DNA of 64,000 nt from JBAYDV01 sp041672845. Its GTDB lineage: Bacteria > Bacteroidota > Bacteroidia > Bacteroidales > UBA932. Below the pieces are notes generated by a model. The model saw nothing but the letters and a program-made list of their open reading frames with translations, made no database searches and was not told where the DNA came from. Each line of letters starts with the position of its first letter. Positions within the stretch are counted from its first letter, which is position 1. The stretch is from positions 1 to 64,000 of the forward strand of contig JBAYYV010000006.1 of NCBI GenBank assembly GCA_041672845.1, read 5' to 3'. This document shows, piece after piece, positions 45,071 to 54,364 of the stretch. A program made the translations under genes and the position numbers.

Positions 45071-47320
45071 CTAGTCTTGAAAAAATTTCTTACTAGTATC
45101 TACCATACGTTCGAGGATTAATGCTTGCTGAACTGCTTCTTGAAGAATATTTTGGTATAAGATATAGATATTTATAAGATCATCTTCCTGAGTTAACTGA
45201 ATTCGATTTAAATGTTTTTCAGATATTAAAATATATTTGTTTTTTAATATGATTAGTCTATTGGTGATAGCTGGTGCTTCTTTATCGAAATTACCATATT
45301 TTATCATTTTAGATATATCTTCCATAAGATGATAGAGTTCATCTCTTAACGATATAAATTCCTCTATACATTCTTTGGGTAAAGAATTAAAAGTATTATC
45401 TACATGTTCAGTGATAGGTTCGCAAATACGTCTTAGCGAAGAAACTATTTGAGATATATTATTTGAAGTAAGATTATACCACGTGCCTGCTTTAAGAGAG
45501 ACAATAGTACTAGTTTTACGTAAACTCACTAATTCGATTCTCCTATTTTTCTTAAATTTAATATTTTCTTCATCTAATAATTTGGCCACCTTATGTAACT
45601 CTTTTCTATCACTGTTTATTAATCCATCTGTTATCATAAAATAGCATTTAGATACAATATATAATCTCATAGAAGCAGTTTCTCTGACATGTTCTTTAAG
45701 TAATTCCCATACTTTAATTTCGTTATCTGTTTTAAGAATGGCTTGAAAAATTTGGTCTCCTTTTTTTTCTTTTACTTTCTTAGCATAACGGATATTAGAT
45801 CTTAGAATAATCAAAAAAGCTGAAATAGCTAATATTAACATAACTGGTATCCCTCCGAAATGCATAGCTGTCGTTACTAAGAAACATAAGACAAAGGCTA
45901 TACCCGCTGTTAAAAACCATCCTCCTATAACTGAAATCACTCCAGTAATACGAAATACCGCACTTTCTTTCCCCCAAGCCCTATCTGATAATGATGTACC
46001 CATGGCTACCATAAATGTCACAAAAGTAGTCGAAAGAGGTAACTTTAAAGATGTTCCTAATGCTACTAATAATGAGGCAATTACTAAATTTACAGATGCT
46101 CTTATGGAGTCAAATGCCGCACCATTTTCTAATATAACTTCGTTTCTGTTAAATCTAGCATCTATCCATCTACGAGTTCTAATAGGTGTCACTTTAACTA
46201 ACCATTCTGAAAAATGAGTAGAACTTCTTACTATGCTTCTAGCTAATCTAGATGTACCAAACATCTCATCTCCGTAATTTTGTCTTGAAAGATCTACAGA
46301 TGTTTTAATTACTTTTCTGGCTTTCTTAGAAGTCATTAATGATATTACCATGACTATACCTGCTATTATTAAAAAATAAATAGGAGTAGAAACGGGATTA
46401 TTTAAATGTCCCATATTATATGCGTCCATACCTATTTTAGTGCCGAATTGCATATAATCTTGATAAGCGGAAAAGCCAGCCAATGGAACACCTATAAAAT
46501 TTACTAAATCATTTCCTGCAAAAGCCATAGCTAAAGCAAAAGTCCCCAACAATACTATTACTTTAAATACATTAATCTTAATCCAATATAGTATTTGCAT
46601 TATGGTAGACGACACCATAAAACAAATCACTACTAATCTGACAGTATGTAACGATATATAATCTTTTATATTTTCTGTCATAAAAGTGGCGCTTTTTAAT
46701 CCTTTTATAAAAATGAAATATATAATTCCTGTAACACATAATCCAGCAAAAAGGCCAATGAACCATTTCATGTTTTTATTATAATTAAACGAAAATAATA
46801 ACCTAGCTAACCACTGGACTATAGCACCTATTATAAAAGCTATTGCTATAGATAAGAATATCCCTATTATAACTTGTAGTGCTTTATCCGTATTTATCAT
46901 TTGCATAAATGAAACATCGGCGATACTTACTGCTTTAAATGCTGCTAATGCTACTGCACCTCCTAATAATTCAAAAACCAATGATACAGTAGTAGAAGTA
47001 GGCATTCCGAAAGAATTAAACATATCTAATAATACCACATCAGTTACCATAACAGCTAACATTAGACAAATAATTTCTTTCATATTAAAATACTGTGGAT
47101 GAAATATACCATGTCTAGCTATTTCCATCATACCATTACTCATAGTCGCTCCTAAAAGTACCCCCAACGCTGATATTAATATAATAGTTTTGAATTTTCC
47201 AGCTTTAGAACCCACTGCTGAATTTAAAAAGTTTACTGCATCATTGCTGACTCCTACTATTAAATCGAAAATAGCAAAGCAAAATAATACAAAGACTAGT
47301 ATCAAATAAATATTTTCCAT
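45071..47320 (-). CDS. Inorganic phosphate transporter, Pit family, with C-terminal PhoU-like domain
   Basis: A low-affinity, ion-coupled phosphate carrier of 749 residues. The two inverted halves show the family signatures GVSNDAVNFLNSAVGSKAG with GMPTSTTVSLVFEL, and GNDLVNFIGVPLAG with KLPLSTTFVTFMVAMG. About 11-12 membrane helices fill the first ~530 residues. The last ~200 residues are soluble and helical (KELHKVAKLLDEENIKF, SLRRICEPITEH), like the PhoU/DUF47 domains often found with Pit. It lies just downstream of a histidine kinase and response regulator on the same strand, with 11-bp-phased repeats upstream, so control by phosphate is likely. Confidence 0.92.
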   Translation of the reverse strand: MENIYLILVFVLFCFAIFDLIVGVSNDAVNFLNSAVGSKAGKFKTIILISALGVLLGATMSNGMMEIARHGIFHPQYFNMKEIICLMLAVMVTDVVLLDMFNSFGMPTSTTVSLVFELLGGAVALAAFKAVSIADVSFMQMINTDKALQVIIGIFLSIAIAFIIGAIVQWLARLLFSFNYNKNMKWFIGLFAGLCVTGIIYFIFIKGLKSATFMTENIKDYISLHTVRLVVICFMVSSTIMQILYWIKINVFKVIVLLGTFALAMAFAGNDLVNFIGVPLAGFSAYQDYMQFGTKIGMDAYNMGHLNNPVSTPIYFLIIAGIVMVISLMTSKKARKVIKTSVDLSRQNYGDEMFGTSRLARSIVRSSTHFSEWLVKVTPIRTRRWIDARFNRNEVILENGAAFDSIRASVNLVIASLLVALGTSLKLPLSTTFVTFMVAMGTSLSDRAWGKESAVFRITGVISVIGGWFLTAGIAFVLCFLVTTAMHFGGIPVMLILAISAFLIILRSNIRYAKKVKEKKGDQIFQAILKTDNEIKVWELLKEHVRETASMRLYIVSKCYFMITDGLINSDRKELHKVAKLLDEENIKFKKNRRIELVSLRKTSTIVSLKAGTWYNLTSNNISQIVSSLRRICEPITEHVDNTFNSLPKECIEEFISLRDELYHLMEDISKMIKYGNFDKEAPAITNRLIILKNKYILISEKHLNRIQLTQEDDLINIYILYQNILQEAVQQALILERMVDTSKKFFQD

Positions 47321-47377
47321 ATTGGATATTGATTAATGTTCCTTCTTAGTGATTAATATTCTTATGTAAAGTTCTAT

Positions 47378-47415
47378 TTACAAAAGAACATTATTCTTAT
47401 TACAAACATATTACA
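47378..47415 (-). promoter_or_regulatory. Candidate Pho box ahead of the phosphate transporter
   Basis: On the transporter strand TGTAA occurs in register at 11-bp steps: the forward-strand complement TTACA lies at 47378, 47400 and 47411 (47378 to 47400 is two steps). The 11-bp direct-repeat layout is that of PhoB sites (TGTCA-N6-TGTCA in E. coli). It lies 60-95 bp before the start codon. A similar pair is found beside the response regulator gene. Confidence 0.5.
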
Positions 47416-47452
47416 AACCCAAAAAGTCTTTGTGTATTTATAGCCGATAGGC

Positions 47453-48907
47453 TTAAGCTTTGTTTAATGTAAAAATAAATTCAGCTCCGCCGAGTGCCTT
47501 ATTTCTTACTAAGATATTACCACCATGAATCATTACTGAATTTCTCACTATAGATAAACCTAAACCCGTACCTCCATACTGACGACTTCTACCTTTATCT
47601 ATACGATAAAATCTTTCAAATACCCTATTCTGATGTTCTTCGGGTATACCTACTCCATTATCTGAAAAACTAATAGTATATTGTGTATTATCTTCTTTCA
47701 GTAATGATATATCTATTTCATTTCCCCCAGAATATGCTAAAGCATTATTTATTAGATTATTAAAAATAGAACTTATCAGAGTTTGATTAGCCTTTATAAT
47801 AAGATTTGAAGGCAAATTATTCATAACTTCAAAACCCTTATCTTCTATTATAGAATGTAAATCATTCAAGGATATATCTAAAATTTCGCTCAAACAGACT
47901 TCTTCTTTTTCTATCATATTCTCTCCTTCATCCATTCTAGTTATAGTAGAAAGATCAAGCAAAAGCTGAGATAAGCGAAGACATTGTTGATAACTTTTTT
48001 CTACAAATAACATAGCCTTATCCGCCGGCATATCTTCGTGGTTAATTATAGTTTCTAAGTAACCCTGAATACTACTTACTGGCGTTTTTAATTCATGATT
48101 AATATTTAAACTCAACTGTTTTTTACGACGAATTTGTTCTTGTTCTAGCATATCAGCTCTCTGATGTTCTAATATAAGAGCTTTTTGTGCTTTTTCAGAT
48201 TTTTGATATAGAGATATCATCTGATTAGAGATATTCCCTAATTCATCATTAGGAAAATTTAAATTATCCGTATCTATAGTTTCTCCCTTAGAGGTCTTTT
48301 CAGCGAAAAGTTCTAGTTTTAATATATTTTGTCTTAAACTTCTGGTCATTTGATAAGTAATAAGACATATTAATATGGCAAAAAGTGTAACAAACCATAA
48401 TAAGTTTTTATCTTGACGTAATAAGCCTACAAATGATACTTTATATTCTACCGCTGATCTTATTATTAAATCATCTTTTCTCAGAGCTGAATAGAAATAT
48501 GGCTTAGAAGTAGTCTTAGATTTTCTTTTTACTATGTAAGCATGATGATCTCTCATAGCATTTATAAATTCAGGTCGATTAGAATGATTTTCCATAGAAG
48601 ATTCATCTACATCTGAATCATATAAAACATTACCCAATGTATCTATAAGAGTAACACGTAAAGAATTAATACTATGTAAAGATTTATCATTAGTCAATAA
48701 TGAATCTATAGATTCTTTATACTTGTGTGCATTATAAACCTGAGTATTAACTACTTGTAATAAAGAATCCATTTCTTTTTCACTAGAATTAGATTCTTTA
48801 CTATATAAGAAAATTAGTAATCCTAAAATGAAAAAAATAACGAAAATCAATATATAGATAAAAAATCCTCTATGTAATGCAATTTTATATTTCAAATCCG
48901 TAGCCAT
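47453..48907 (-). CDS. Sensor histidine kinase, PhoR-like
   Basis: A 484-residue membrane kinase: helix near residues 14-34, a periplasmic sensor part of about 130 residues, a second helix near 172-190, a HAMP-like linker, the phosphoacceptor box INHELKTPVSSIQGYLET, and ATPase boxes NNLINNALAYS (N), DNGVGIPEEHQNRVFERF (G1/F) and GGTGLGLSIV (G2). All catalytic residues are present. It is paired with the response regulator (23-bp overlap) and followed by pit. The link to phosphate is inferred from this position. Confidence 0.9.
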   Translation of the reverse strand: MATDLKYKIALHRGFFIYILIFVIFFILGLLIFLYSKESNSSEKEMDSLLQVVNTQVYNAHKYKESIDSLLTNDKSLHSINSLRVTLIDTLGNVLYDSDVDESSMENHSNRPEFINAMRDHHAYIVKRKSKTTSKPYFYSALRKDDLIIRSAVEYKVSFVGLLRQDKNLLWFVTLFAILICLITYQMTRSLRQNILKLELFAEKTSKGETIDTDNLNFPNDELGNISNQMISLYQKSEKAQKALILEHQRADMLEQEQIRRKKQLSLNINHELKTPVSSIQGYLETIINHEDMPADKAMLFVEKSYQQCLRLSQLLLDLSTITRMDEGENMIEKEEVCLSEILDISLNDLHSIIEDKGFEVMNNLPSNLIIKANQTLISSIFNNLINNALAYSGGNEIDISLLKEDNTQYTISFSDNGVGIPEEHQNRVFERFYRIDKGRSRQYGGTGLGLSIVRNSVMIHGGNILVRNKALGGAEFIFTLNKA

Positions 48908-49577
48908 ATCCTAGGCGTGTTATTATATTTTTTCCATATATTCCTATTTTCTTTCTCAGACGAGTAATATTTACATCTATTGTGCGATCTAGTACTACGA
49001 CATCATCACTCCAGACATTATGGAGAATCTCTTCACGAGCTAGTATTCTTCCTTTCTTCTGTAATAATAGTATTAATATTTCTAGTTCTTTCTTAGTAAG
49101 ATTAATCTTTTCACCATTTATAACACATAAATGTTTAAATCTATCGATACTTAAATCTTCGAAAGAAATAATTTCATTTTCTTCTTTATTTATAGATTCA
49201 TTCCCAGTTCTTCTTAATACTGTACTCACTCTAGCTACTACTTCTCTAGTAGAAAATGGTTTTTTAATATAATCATCCGCACCTATCTTTAATCCTATAA
49301 TAGTATCGTCTTCTGTATCTTTGGCTGTACAAAAAATAATAGGAATATCTAGCCATTTTGGATTAGTCTTTATTTTTTGAGCTGTTTTAAAACCACTTAT
49401 CCCTCCCATCATGACATCTAATAAAATAAGAGAATAGTTTTCAAGTTCTAGTTCCAAGGCAGCTTCTCCGCTATAAACCACATCTACTTGATACCCTTCT
49501 ACCTCAAGATTAAATTGTAAAATCTCGCATAAAGATTCTTCATCATCTACTACTAATATTCTATTTTTATTTTTCAT
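48885..49577 (-). CDS. Response regulator, OmpR/PhoB family
   Basis: A 230-residue two-domain regulator. The receiver has ILVVDDEESL (acid pocket), the phosphorylated Asp in LILLDVMMGG, FCTAKD (Thr/Ser switch) and IKKPFS (Lys). The C-terminal winged helix has INLTKKELEILILLLQKKG and LDRTIDVNITRLRKKIG. This is a PhoB-type layout. It precedes its kinase and the Pit transporter on the same strand. Confidence 0.93.
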   Translation of the reverse strand: MKNKNRILVVDDEESLCEILQFNLEVEGYQVDVVYSGEAALELELENYSLILLDVMMGGISGFKTAQKIKTNPKWLDIPIIFCTAKDTEDDTIIGLKIGADDYIKKPFSTREVVARVSTVLRRTGNESINKEENEIISFEDLSIDRFKHLCVINGEKINLTKKELEILILLLQKKGRILAREEILHNVWSDDVVVLDRTIDVNITRLRKKIGIYGKNIITRLGYGYGFEI

Positions 49578-49876
49578 AGACTAACTTTAGTTTTAAAAAC
49601 ATTTATAATTATATACTTAGTTATGTGTATTTCATTCATGTACTTTACAAATCTTTTACTTTACAAATGTAAAAGCAATTTTATAATATACATAACTCCT
49701 ATCTCACTATTCATTAAATAAAATACTTTATTAATTTTAATGTAACTTGTTTGTAATATCATAGGATTTATTCTGCACGCAGAAATATAAAAGTAATAAT
49801 TTTTTAAGAAATATGGAAAGCATAACAGTTCTATTATAATAATCTGTAATTCATTAATATTTATTAATATTGCACT
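49578..49876. promoter_or_regulatory. Divergent region between the response regulator and tatD, with Pho-box-like repeat
   Basis: About 300 bp without a gene. TGTAA at 49741-49745 and 49752-49756 are 11 bp apart, the same arrangement as ahead of the phosphate transporter, which would fit autoregulation of the two-component pair. The rest is AT-rich with no firm promoter box. Confidence 0.4.
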
Positions 49877-50650
49877 ATGATAGATACACATACTCATTTA
49901 TATGATGAGGCTTTTAAAAAAGATTTCGACGAAGTAATCGCTAAAATAAAGGCTGCAGGAATAGATAAATGCATTTTCCCAGGTATTGATATTGAAAACC
50001 ATCAACCCATGATGGATTGTGTTAAAAAACTTCCTGGTTTTGCTTTCCCCGCTATCGGCTTACACCCTACCTCAGTAAAAGAAGATTGGAAAAAAGAATT
50101 AGATTTCGTAAAAAATGAAATCGATAAAAATAAATATTATGCTGTAGGAGAAATCGGGCTTGATCTTCACTGGTCGAAAGATTTTCTCGAAGAACAAAAA
50201 GAAGTTTTTCGCCAGCAAGTAATACTAGCAAACGAAAGAGATCTTCCTATTTTAATACATGTTAGAGATGCTATATGTTACTGTCTAGAAATATTAAAAG
50301 AGCTCAAAAAAACTCTAAAAAATCCCATTCGTGGTATTTTCCATGCTTACTCTGGTAGCATAGAAACCTTTAATGAAATAATGAAATTAGGAGATTTTTA
50401 TGTCGGTATAGGAGGTGTTATCACTTTTAAAAAAGCTTCTATTGCTAAAACAATAATCAATATTCCACTCGAAAGAATAGTCTTAGAAACAGATTCCCCT
50501 TATCTTACACCTACACCTTTTCGTGGAAAAAGGAATGATTCTTCTTATATTTGTATCATTGCTGAAAAAATAGCAGAATTAAAAAATATAGATATAGAAA
50601 TAATTAAAAAAATCACAACCGAAAACGCAAAAAAATTATTTAATATTTAA
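49877..50650 (+). CDS. tatD: TatD-family metal-dependent DNase
   Basis: A 257-residue TIM-barrel hydrolase. The metal ligands are in place: DTHTHLYDEAF, AVGEIGLDLHW, LIHVRDA, IFHAYSGS and LETDSPYLTP. TatD proteins are 3'-5' nucleases and D-aminoacyl-tRNA or repair-linked hydrolases; the exact role here is not known. It is followed by ansA 80 bp downstream. Confidence 0.92.
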   Translation: MIDTHTHLYDEAFKKDFDEVIAKIKAAGIDKCIFPGIDIENHQPMMDCVKKLPGFAFPAIGLHPTSVKEDWKKELDFVKNEIDKNKYYAVGEIGLDLHWSKDFLEEQKEVFRQQVILANERDLPILIHVRDAICYCLEILKELKKTLKNPIRGIFHAYSGSIETFNEIMKLGDFYVGIGGVITFKKASIAKTIINIPLERIVLETDSPYLTPTPFRGKRNDSSYICIIAEKIAELKNIDIEIIKKITTENAKKLFNI

Positions 50651-50730
50651 TATTATATCTATTATTTTTCGCTATTATAGCTGCACGATTTTTGTATATA
50701 ACCCTAACATTAAACAGTAATTAATCCAAT

Positions 50731-51774
50731 ATGAATCATCCTTCCATACTTTTAATATATACTGGAGGCACCATAGGCATGATGCAAGATCCAGAAACTC
50801 TAGCATTGAAACCTTACAACTTCTCTCAAATAATAGAAGAAGTGCCTGCGCTAAAGAAATTTGGATACACTTTAGATACTTATTCTTTCAATCCTCTCAT
50901 CGATTCTTCTGATGTAAATGTGGATTTTTGGATAAGGCTTAGTAATTTAATAAAAGAAAAATATGAGCTATATGATGGTTTTGTAGTATTACATGGAACT
51001 GATACTATGTCTTATTCTGCATCTGCTATGAGTTTTATGCTCCAAGATTTAGAAAAACCCATTATTTTCACTGGTAGTCAGCTTCCTATAGGAATGCTTC
51101 GTACAGATGGAAAAGAAAATTTAATTTCTTCTATAGAAATAGCTGCCACTAAAGGCCCTGACGGACACTCAATAGTTCCTGAAGTATGTGTATATTTCGA
51201 GACTTATCTATATCGTGGCAATAGAACCACTAAATATAATGCTGAAAACTTTAGGGCATTTAGATCTGCAAATTATCCTGTTTTAGCAGATACTGGTATA
51301 CATATAAAATATATGACCCAAAATATTAGATATCCGAAAATTTGGGGTAAGAAATTAAAAATTGCCAGTCATCTAGATACCAATGTATTAGTAATAAAAG
51401 TTATACCTGGATTAAAACCAGAAATACTAGATTATATATTACATGCAAAAGGACTTAGAGCAGTTATTTTGGAAACATATGGATCAGGAAATGCTCCTAC
51501 CAGAAAAGAATTCCTAGAACCTATAAAGAAAGCTATCGATAAAGGTATTATTATACTAAATGTTAGCCAATGTCATGCTGGAAGAGTAGATATGGCAGCC
51601 TATGAGGCTGGTATTACTTTAAAAAATACTGGTGTTATTAGTGGAGATGATATAACTCTAGAGGCAGCTCTATGTAAATTATATTATTTACTAGGACAAA
51701 GTAAAGAAAATGAAAATATTAAGTCACTTTTAGAAAAAAATATTAGTGGAGAAATTTCAAAAAAACTAGTATAA
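50731..51774 (+). CDS. ansA: L-asparaginase, type I (cytoplasmic)
   Basis: Hydrolyses asparagine to aspartate and ammonia. The 347-residue protein has the two active-site threonine motifs, YTGGTIGM near the N-terminus and VLHGTDTMSYSASAMSF, and GSQLPIGMLRTDG. No signal peptide is present, so it is the cytoplasmic type I form. No clear promoter of its own was found. Confidence 0.93.
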   Translation: MNHPSILLIYTGGTIGMMQDPETLALKPYNFSQIIEEVPALKKFGYTLDTYSFNPLIDSSDVNVDFWIRLSNLIKEKYELYDGFVVLHGTDTMSYSASAMSFMLQDLEKPIIFTGSQLPIGMLRTDGKENLISSIEIAATKGPDGHSIVPEVCVYFETYLYRGNRTTKYNAENFRAFRSANYPVLADTGIHIKYMTQNIRYPKIWGKKLKIASHLDTNVLVIKVIPGLKPEILDYILHAKGLRAVILETYGSGNAPTRKEFLEPIKKAIDKGIIILNVSQCHAGRVDMAAYEAGITLKNTGVISGDDITLEAALCKLYYLLGQSKENENIKSLLEKNISGEISKKLV

Positions 51775-51789
51775 CTTAAAAATATTTTT

Positions 51790-51828
51790 TACTTTTGGGA
51801 TTCAGACATACTAAAAGATTTTAGTATG
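51790..51828 (+). promoter_or_regulatory. exbB promoter followed by a perfect 10-bp inverted repeat
   Basis: TACTTTTG at 51790-51797 fits the -7 consensus. Ten bases further on, CATACTAAAA (51807-51816) and TTTTAGTATG (51819-51828) are perfect arms around GA, so they lie at about +3 to +25 of the transcript, a classic operator position. No T-run follows, which argues against a terminator for ansA. Confidence 0.6.
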
Positions 51829-51882
51829 TTAAAAATAGAAACTATTTATATTTTGTTTAATAACTAATCATTCAAAAATTTT

Positions 51883-52692
51883 ATGAAAAAAATTTTCATG
51901 TTTTTGGCAGTAGCAGGTCTTATGACTTTCTCTGCTCAATATGTATCAGCTCAAACTGAAGAAAATGCAGCTGATCCAGAAAATACTGAAATTACTGCAA
52001 CAGATACTACAGAAGCAGTTACTCCTGTAGTCACTGAAGAATCAGTAGTAGCAGAAGAAGTTCCTATCCATCAGGCTATTAAGACTAAATTCATAGAAGG
52101 TGGTGCAGGCTTTATGGCTACCGTTTTACTTTGTCTTATCATGGGTCTTTCTATAGCAATTGGAAAAATCATTTATCTTAATATGGCTGACACTAACACT
52201 GACAAATTATTAGCTAGCATAGAAACAGCTTTTAATGAAGATGGTATAGAAGCAGCTAAAGAAATATGTCGTAATACTAGTGGTCCAGTGGCCTCTATAT
52301 TTTATCAAGGACTTTTACATATGGACGAAGGCGTTGAAAAAGTAGAAAAGACTATTGTATCTTATGGTTCTGTTCAAATGGGACAATTAGAAAGTGGACT
52401 TTCTTGGATTACATTATTTATTTCTATTGCTCCTATGTTAGGTTTCATGGGTACTGTACTTGGTATGATTGCTGCATTTGATAACATTCAAGCTGCAGGT
52501 GATATCTCACCTACATTAGTAGCTGGAGGTATGAAAGTAGCTCTTATTACTACAGTCGGTGGTCTTGTCGTAGCTATTATTCTTCAAATTTTCTATAACT
52601 ATTTAATATCTAAAGTAGACTCTATCGTTGGCAAAATGGAAGATTCTTCTATTTCTCTTGTAGATATCATAGTTAAATATCAAAATAAGTAA
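51883..52692 (+). CDS. exbB: ExbB/TolQ/MotA-family proton channel protein with signal peptide
   Basis: A 269-residue inner-membrane protein of the proton-driven motor that energises TonB or Tol systems. An N-terminal signal peptide (residues 1 to about 23, ending VSAQ) and an acidic Thr-rich linker precede the first channel helix. The conserved block SWITLFISIAPMLGFMGTVLGMI is present in parts, with the Gly-Thr-Val of the family, and GMKVALITTVGGLVVAI forms the last helix. This N-terminal extension is typical of Bacteroidota. The operon continues with a small membrane protein and two ExbD proteins. Confidence 0.92.
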   Translation: MKKIFMFLAVAGLMTFSAQYVSAQTEENAADPENTEITATDTTEAVTPVVTEESVVAEEVPIHQAIKTKFIEGGAGFMATVLLCLIMGLSIAIGKIIYLNMADTNTDKLLASIETAFNEDGIEAAKEICRNTSGPVASIFYQGLLHMDEGVEKVEKTIVSYGSVQMGQLESGLSWITLFISIAPMLGFMGTVLGMIAAFDNIQAAGDISPTLVAGGMKVALITTVGGLVVAIILQIFYNYLISKVDSIVGKMEDSSISLVDIIVKYQNK

Positions 52693-52699
52693 GTAAATC

Positions 52700-53158
52700 A
52701 TGTCTAAATTATTAAAGACTATATTATATGTACTACTAGGCATTTCAGCTGTTATTCTAGTTTTGTTTTTTATTCAAAGCTCTACTGGACAGTTTGATCT
52801 TGCAAATCTAGGTACTATAATGGCATCTACTAATATGGTAGATGGCATTATTTGGTGGGCATATATTCTACTTGCGATTGCATTTTTATCGGTTGTGATT
52901 CTCTCTATAATAGGTTTATTTAAAGACAGTAAATCTCTTAAAAGTTTCGTAATCATATTAATAATAGCTATCGTCATAGTAGGTATATCCTATCTTCTAG
53001 CAAGTGGAGCCCCAGTTAATGTCAATATAGATACTCCTCCGAGTGCTTCTACATTAAAATGGACTGACACAGGACTTATCGTAACTTATATATTATTTGG
53101 GTTTGCTATACTTTCTCTTATTGTAGGAGGTATTGTTAATTCTATTAAGAATCGTTAA
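52700..53158 (+). CDS. Small four-helix membrane protein of the exb operon
   Basis: A 152-residue protein with four predicted membrane helices (about residues 7-25, 50-72, 82-102 and 125-148) and few charges. I do not know a named function. It lies between exbB and exbD with 7- and 14-bp gaps, so it is made together with them. In other Bacteroidota a similar membrane protein occupies this place, which suggests an accessory subunit of the motor (inference). Confidence 0.7.
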   Translation: MSKLLKTILYVLLGISAVILVLFFIQSSTGQFDLANLGTIMASTNMVDGIIWWAYILLAIAFLSVVILSIIGLFKDSKSLKSFVIILIIAIVIVGISYLLASGAPVNVNIDTPPSASTLKWTDTGLIVTYILFGFAILSLIVGGIVNSIKNR

Positions 53159-53172
53159 AGACTAATATTGAT

Positions 53173-53763
53173 ATGGCATCAAAAAAAACACCATCAATAA
53201 ACGGTGGATCATTGGCGGATATTGCATTTCTTATGTTGATTTTCTTCCTTATGGTTACTACAATGGACTCTGAAAAAGGTCTTTCAAGACGTCTTCCTCC
53301 TATGCCTGATAAAAATCAGAAAGTAGAAGATATCAAAGTCAATAGACGTAACATCATAGAGGTTAAAATTTCACGTAGAGATATGGTTTTCGCTGGTGAA
53401 GATTATATTACTGATGCTGGACAACTAGAACAAATAGTTAAGAATTTCTTAACTAACCCTACGAATGATCCTGCTCTACCTAACAAGGTAGAACAAGATA
53501 TAAAAGGTTTTGGAAAATGCATGGTATCTAAAGGAGTCATTTCTTTACAAAATGACCGAGGTACTAGTTATAAAAAATACATGGAAGTACAGAATATCCT
53601 TGTTAAAACTATCAATGATATTCGTGATGAATTTTCAAGAGTTCATTTCGGTAAAAAATATGCTGATTTGGATGAAGATACTCAATCAATAATACGTAAA
53701 TGTGTTCCTCAGCAAATTTCAGAATCAGAACCATTAGAAGTAGGTAAAAAATCTAGGAGATAA
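53173..53763 (+). CDS. exbD: ExbD/TolR-family protein (first copy)
   Basis: A 196-residue bitopic protein. One N-terminal helix holds the essential channel Asp (GGSLADIAFLMLIFFLMVTTM region, Asp about 16), followed by a periplasmic domain. A basic start (ASKKTPSI) and basic end (KKSRR) flank it. It is longer than E. coli ExbD because of a periplasmic insertion, common in Bacteroidota. Confidence 0.9.
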   Translation: MASKKTPSINGGSLADIAFLMLIFFLMVTTMDSEKGLSRRLPPMPDKNQKVEDIKVNRRNIIEVKISRRDMVFAGEDYITDAGQLEQIVKNFLTNPTNDPALPNKVEQDIKGFGKCMVSKGVISLQNDRGTSYKKYMEVQNILVKTINDIRDEFSRVHFGKKYADLDEDTQSIIRKCVPQQISESEPLEVGKKSRR

Positions 53764-53768
53764 ACAGT

Positions 53769-54236
53769 ATGGGTAAATTTATTAAAAAAGGTAAGGGAGG
53801 AACTCCCGAAATCAACACCGCTTCACTTCCAGATATCGTATTCATGATACTTATGTTCTTCATGGTTTCGACATCTATGAGAAAAGGAGATCGTTTGGTA
53901 AATGTTAAATTACCAGCCGCTACCGAAATCGCAAAACTAGAACGAAAAGATCTTTCTTCATATATTTATATTGGAACACCTAGCCAACAATACCAAAATC
54001 AATTTGGTACTGATGCTAGAATTCAGTTAAATGATTCATTTAAGAATATAGATGATATTAGAGACTTTATTGCATCAGAACGTGAAACTTTAAGTGAAAG
54101 TGACCGTCAGTTTATGACTGTCTCACTTAAAATAGATGAAAATACCAAAATGGGTATTGTAACAGATGTAAAACAATCTCTACGTCGTTGCTCAGCATTG
54201 AAAATTATGTATGCTGCTAGACAAGGAGATAAATAA
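53769..54236 (+). CDS. exbD: ExbD/TolR-family protein (second copy)
   Basis: A 155-residue second ExbD starting 5 bp after the first. The helix contains TASLPDIVFMILMFFMVSTSM in parts, with the conserved Asp about residue 22. The two copies differ clearly, so they may form a mixed pair inside the ExbB ring. Followed by a strong terminator. Confidence 0.9.
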   Translation: MGKFIKKGKGGTPEINTASLPDIVFMILMFFMVSTSMRKGDRLVNVKLPAATEIAKLERKDLSSYIYIGTPSQQYQNQFGTDARIQLNDSFKNIDDIRDFIASERETLSESDRQFMTVSLKIDENTKMGIVTDVKQSLRRCSALKIMYAARQGDK

Positions 54237-54257
54237 TCTTTATTATAGTATAAAAAG

Positions 54258-54288
54258 AAGGTGGCTAATTGATAGTCACCTTTTTTTT
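54258..54288 (+). terminator. Rho-independent terminator of the exb operon
   Basis: AAGGTGGCTA (54258-54267) pairs with TAGTCACCTT (54273-54282), one G-U pair, with loop ATTGA; a run of eight T begins at 54281. It is a textbook terminator ending the exbB-exbD transcript. Confidence 0.9.
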
Positions 54289-54290
54289 AT

Positions 54291-54298
54291 TAATTTTG
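54291..54298 (+). promoter_or_regulatory. -7 box of the asnS promoter
   Basis: TAATTTTG directly after the exb terminator, 67 bp before the asnS start; matches TAnnTTTG. No TTTG at the -33 distance. Confidence 0.5.
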
Positions 54299-54364
54299 TT
54301 CTTTAAAATATATAATATTTAAACGCAAATATTAATTGAATATTTTATATAAATAATATTTATA

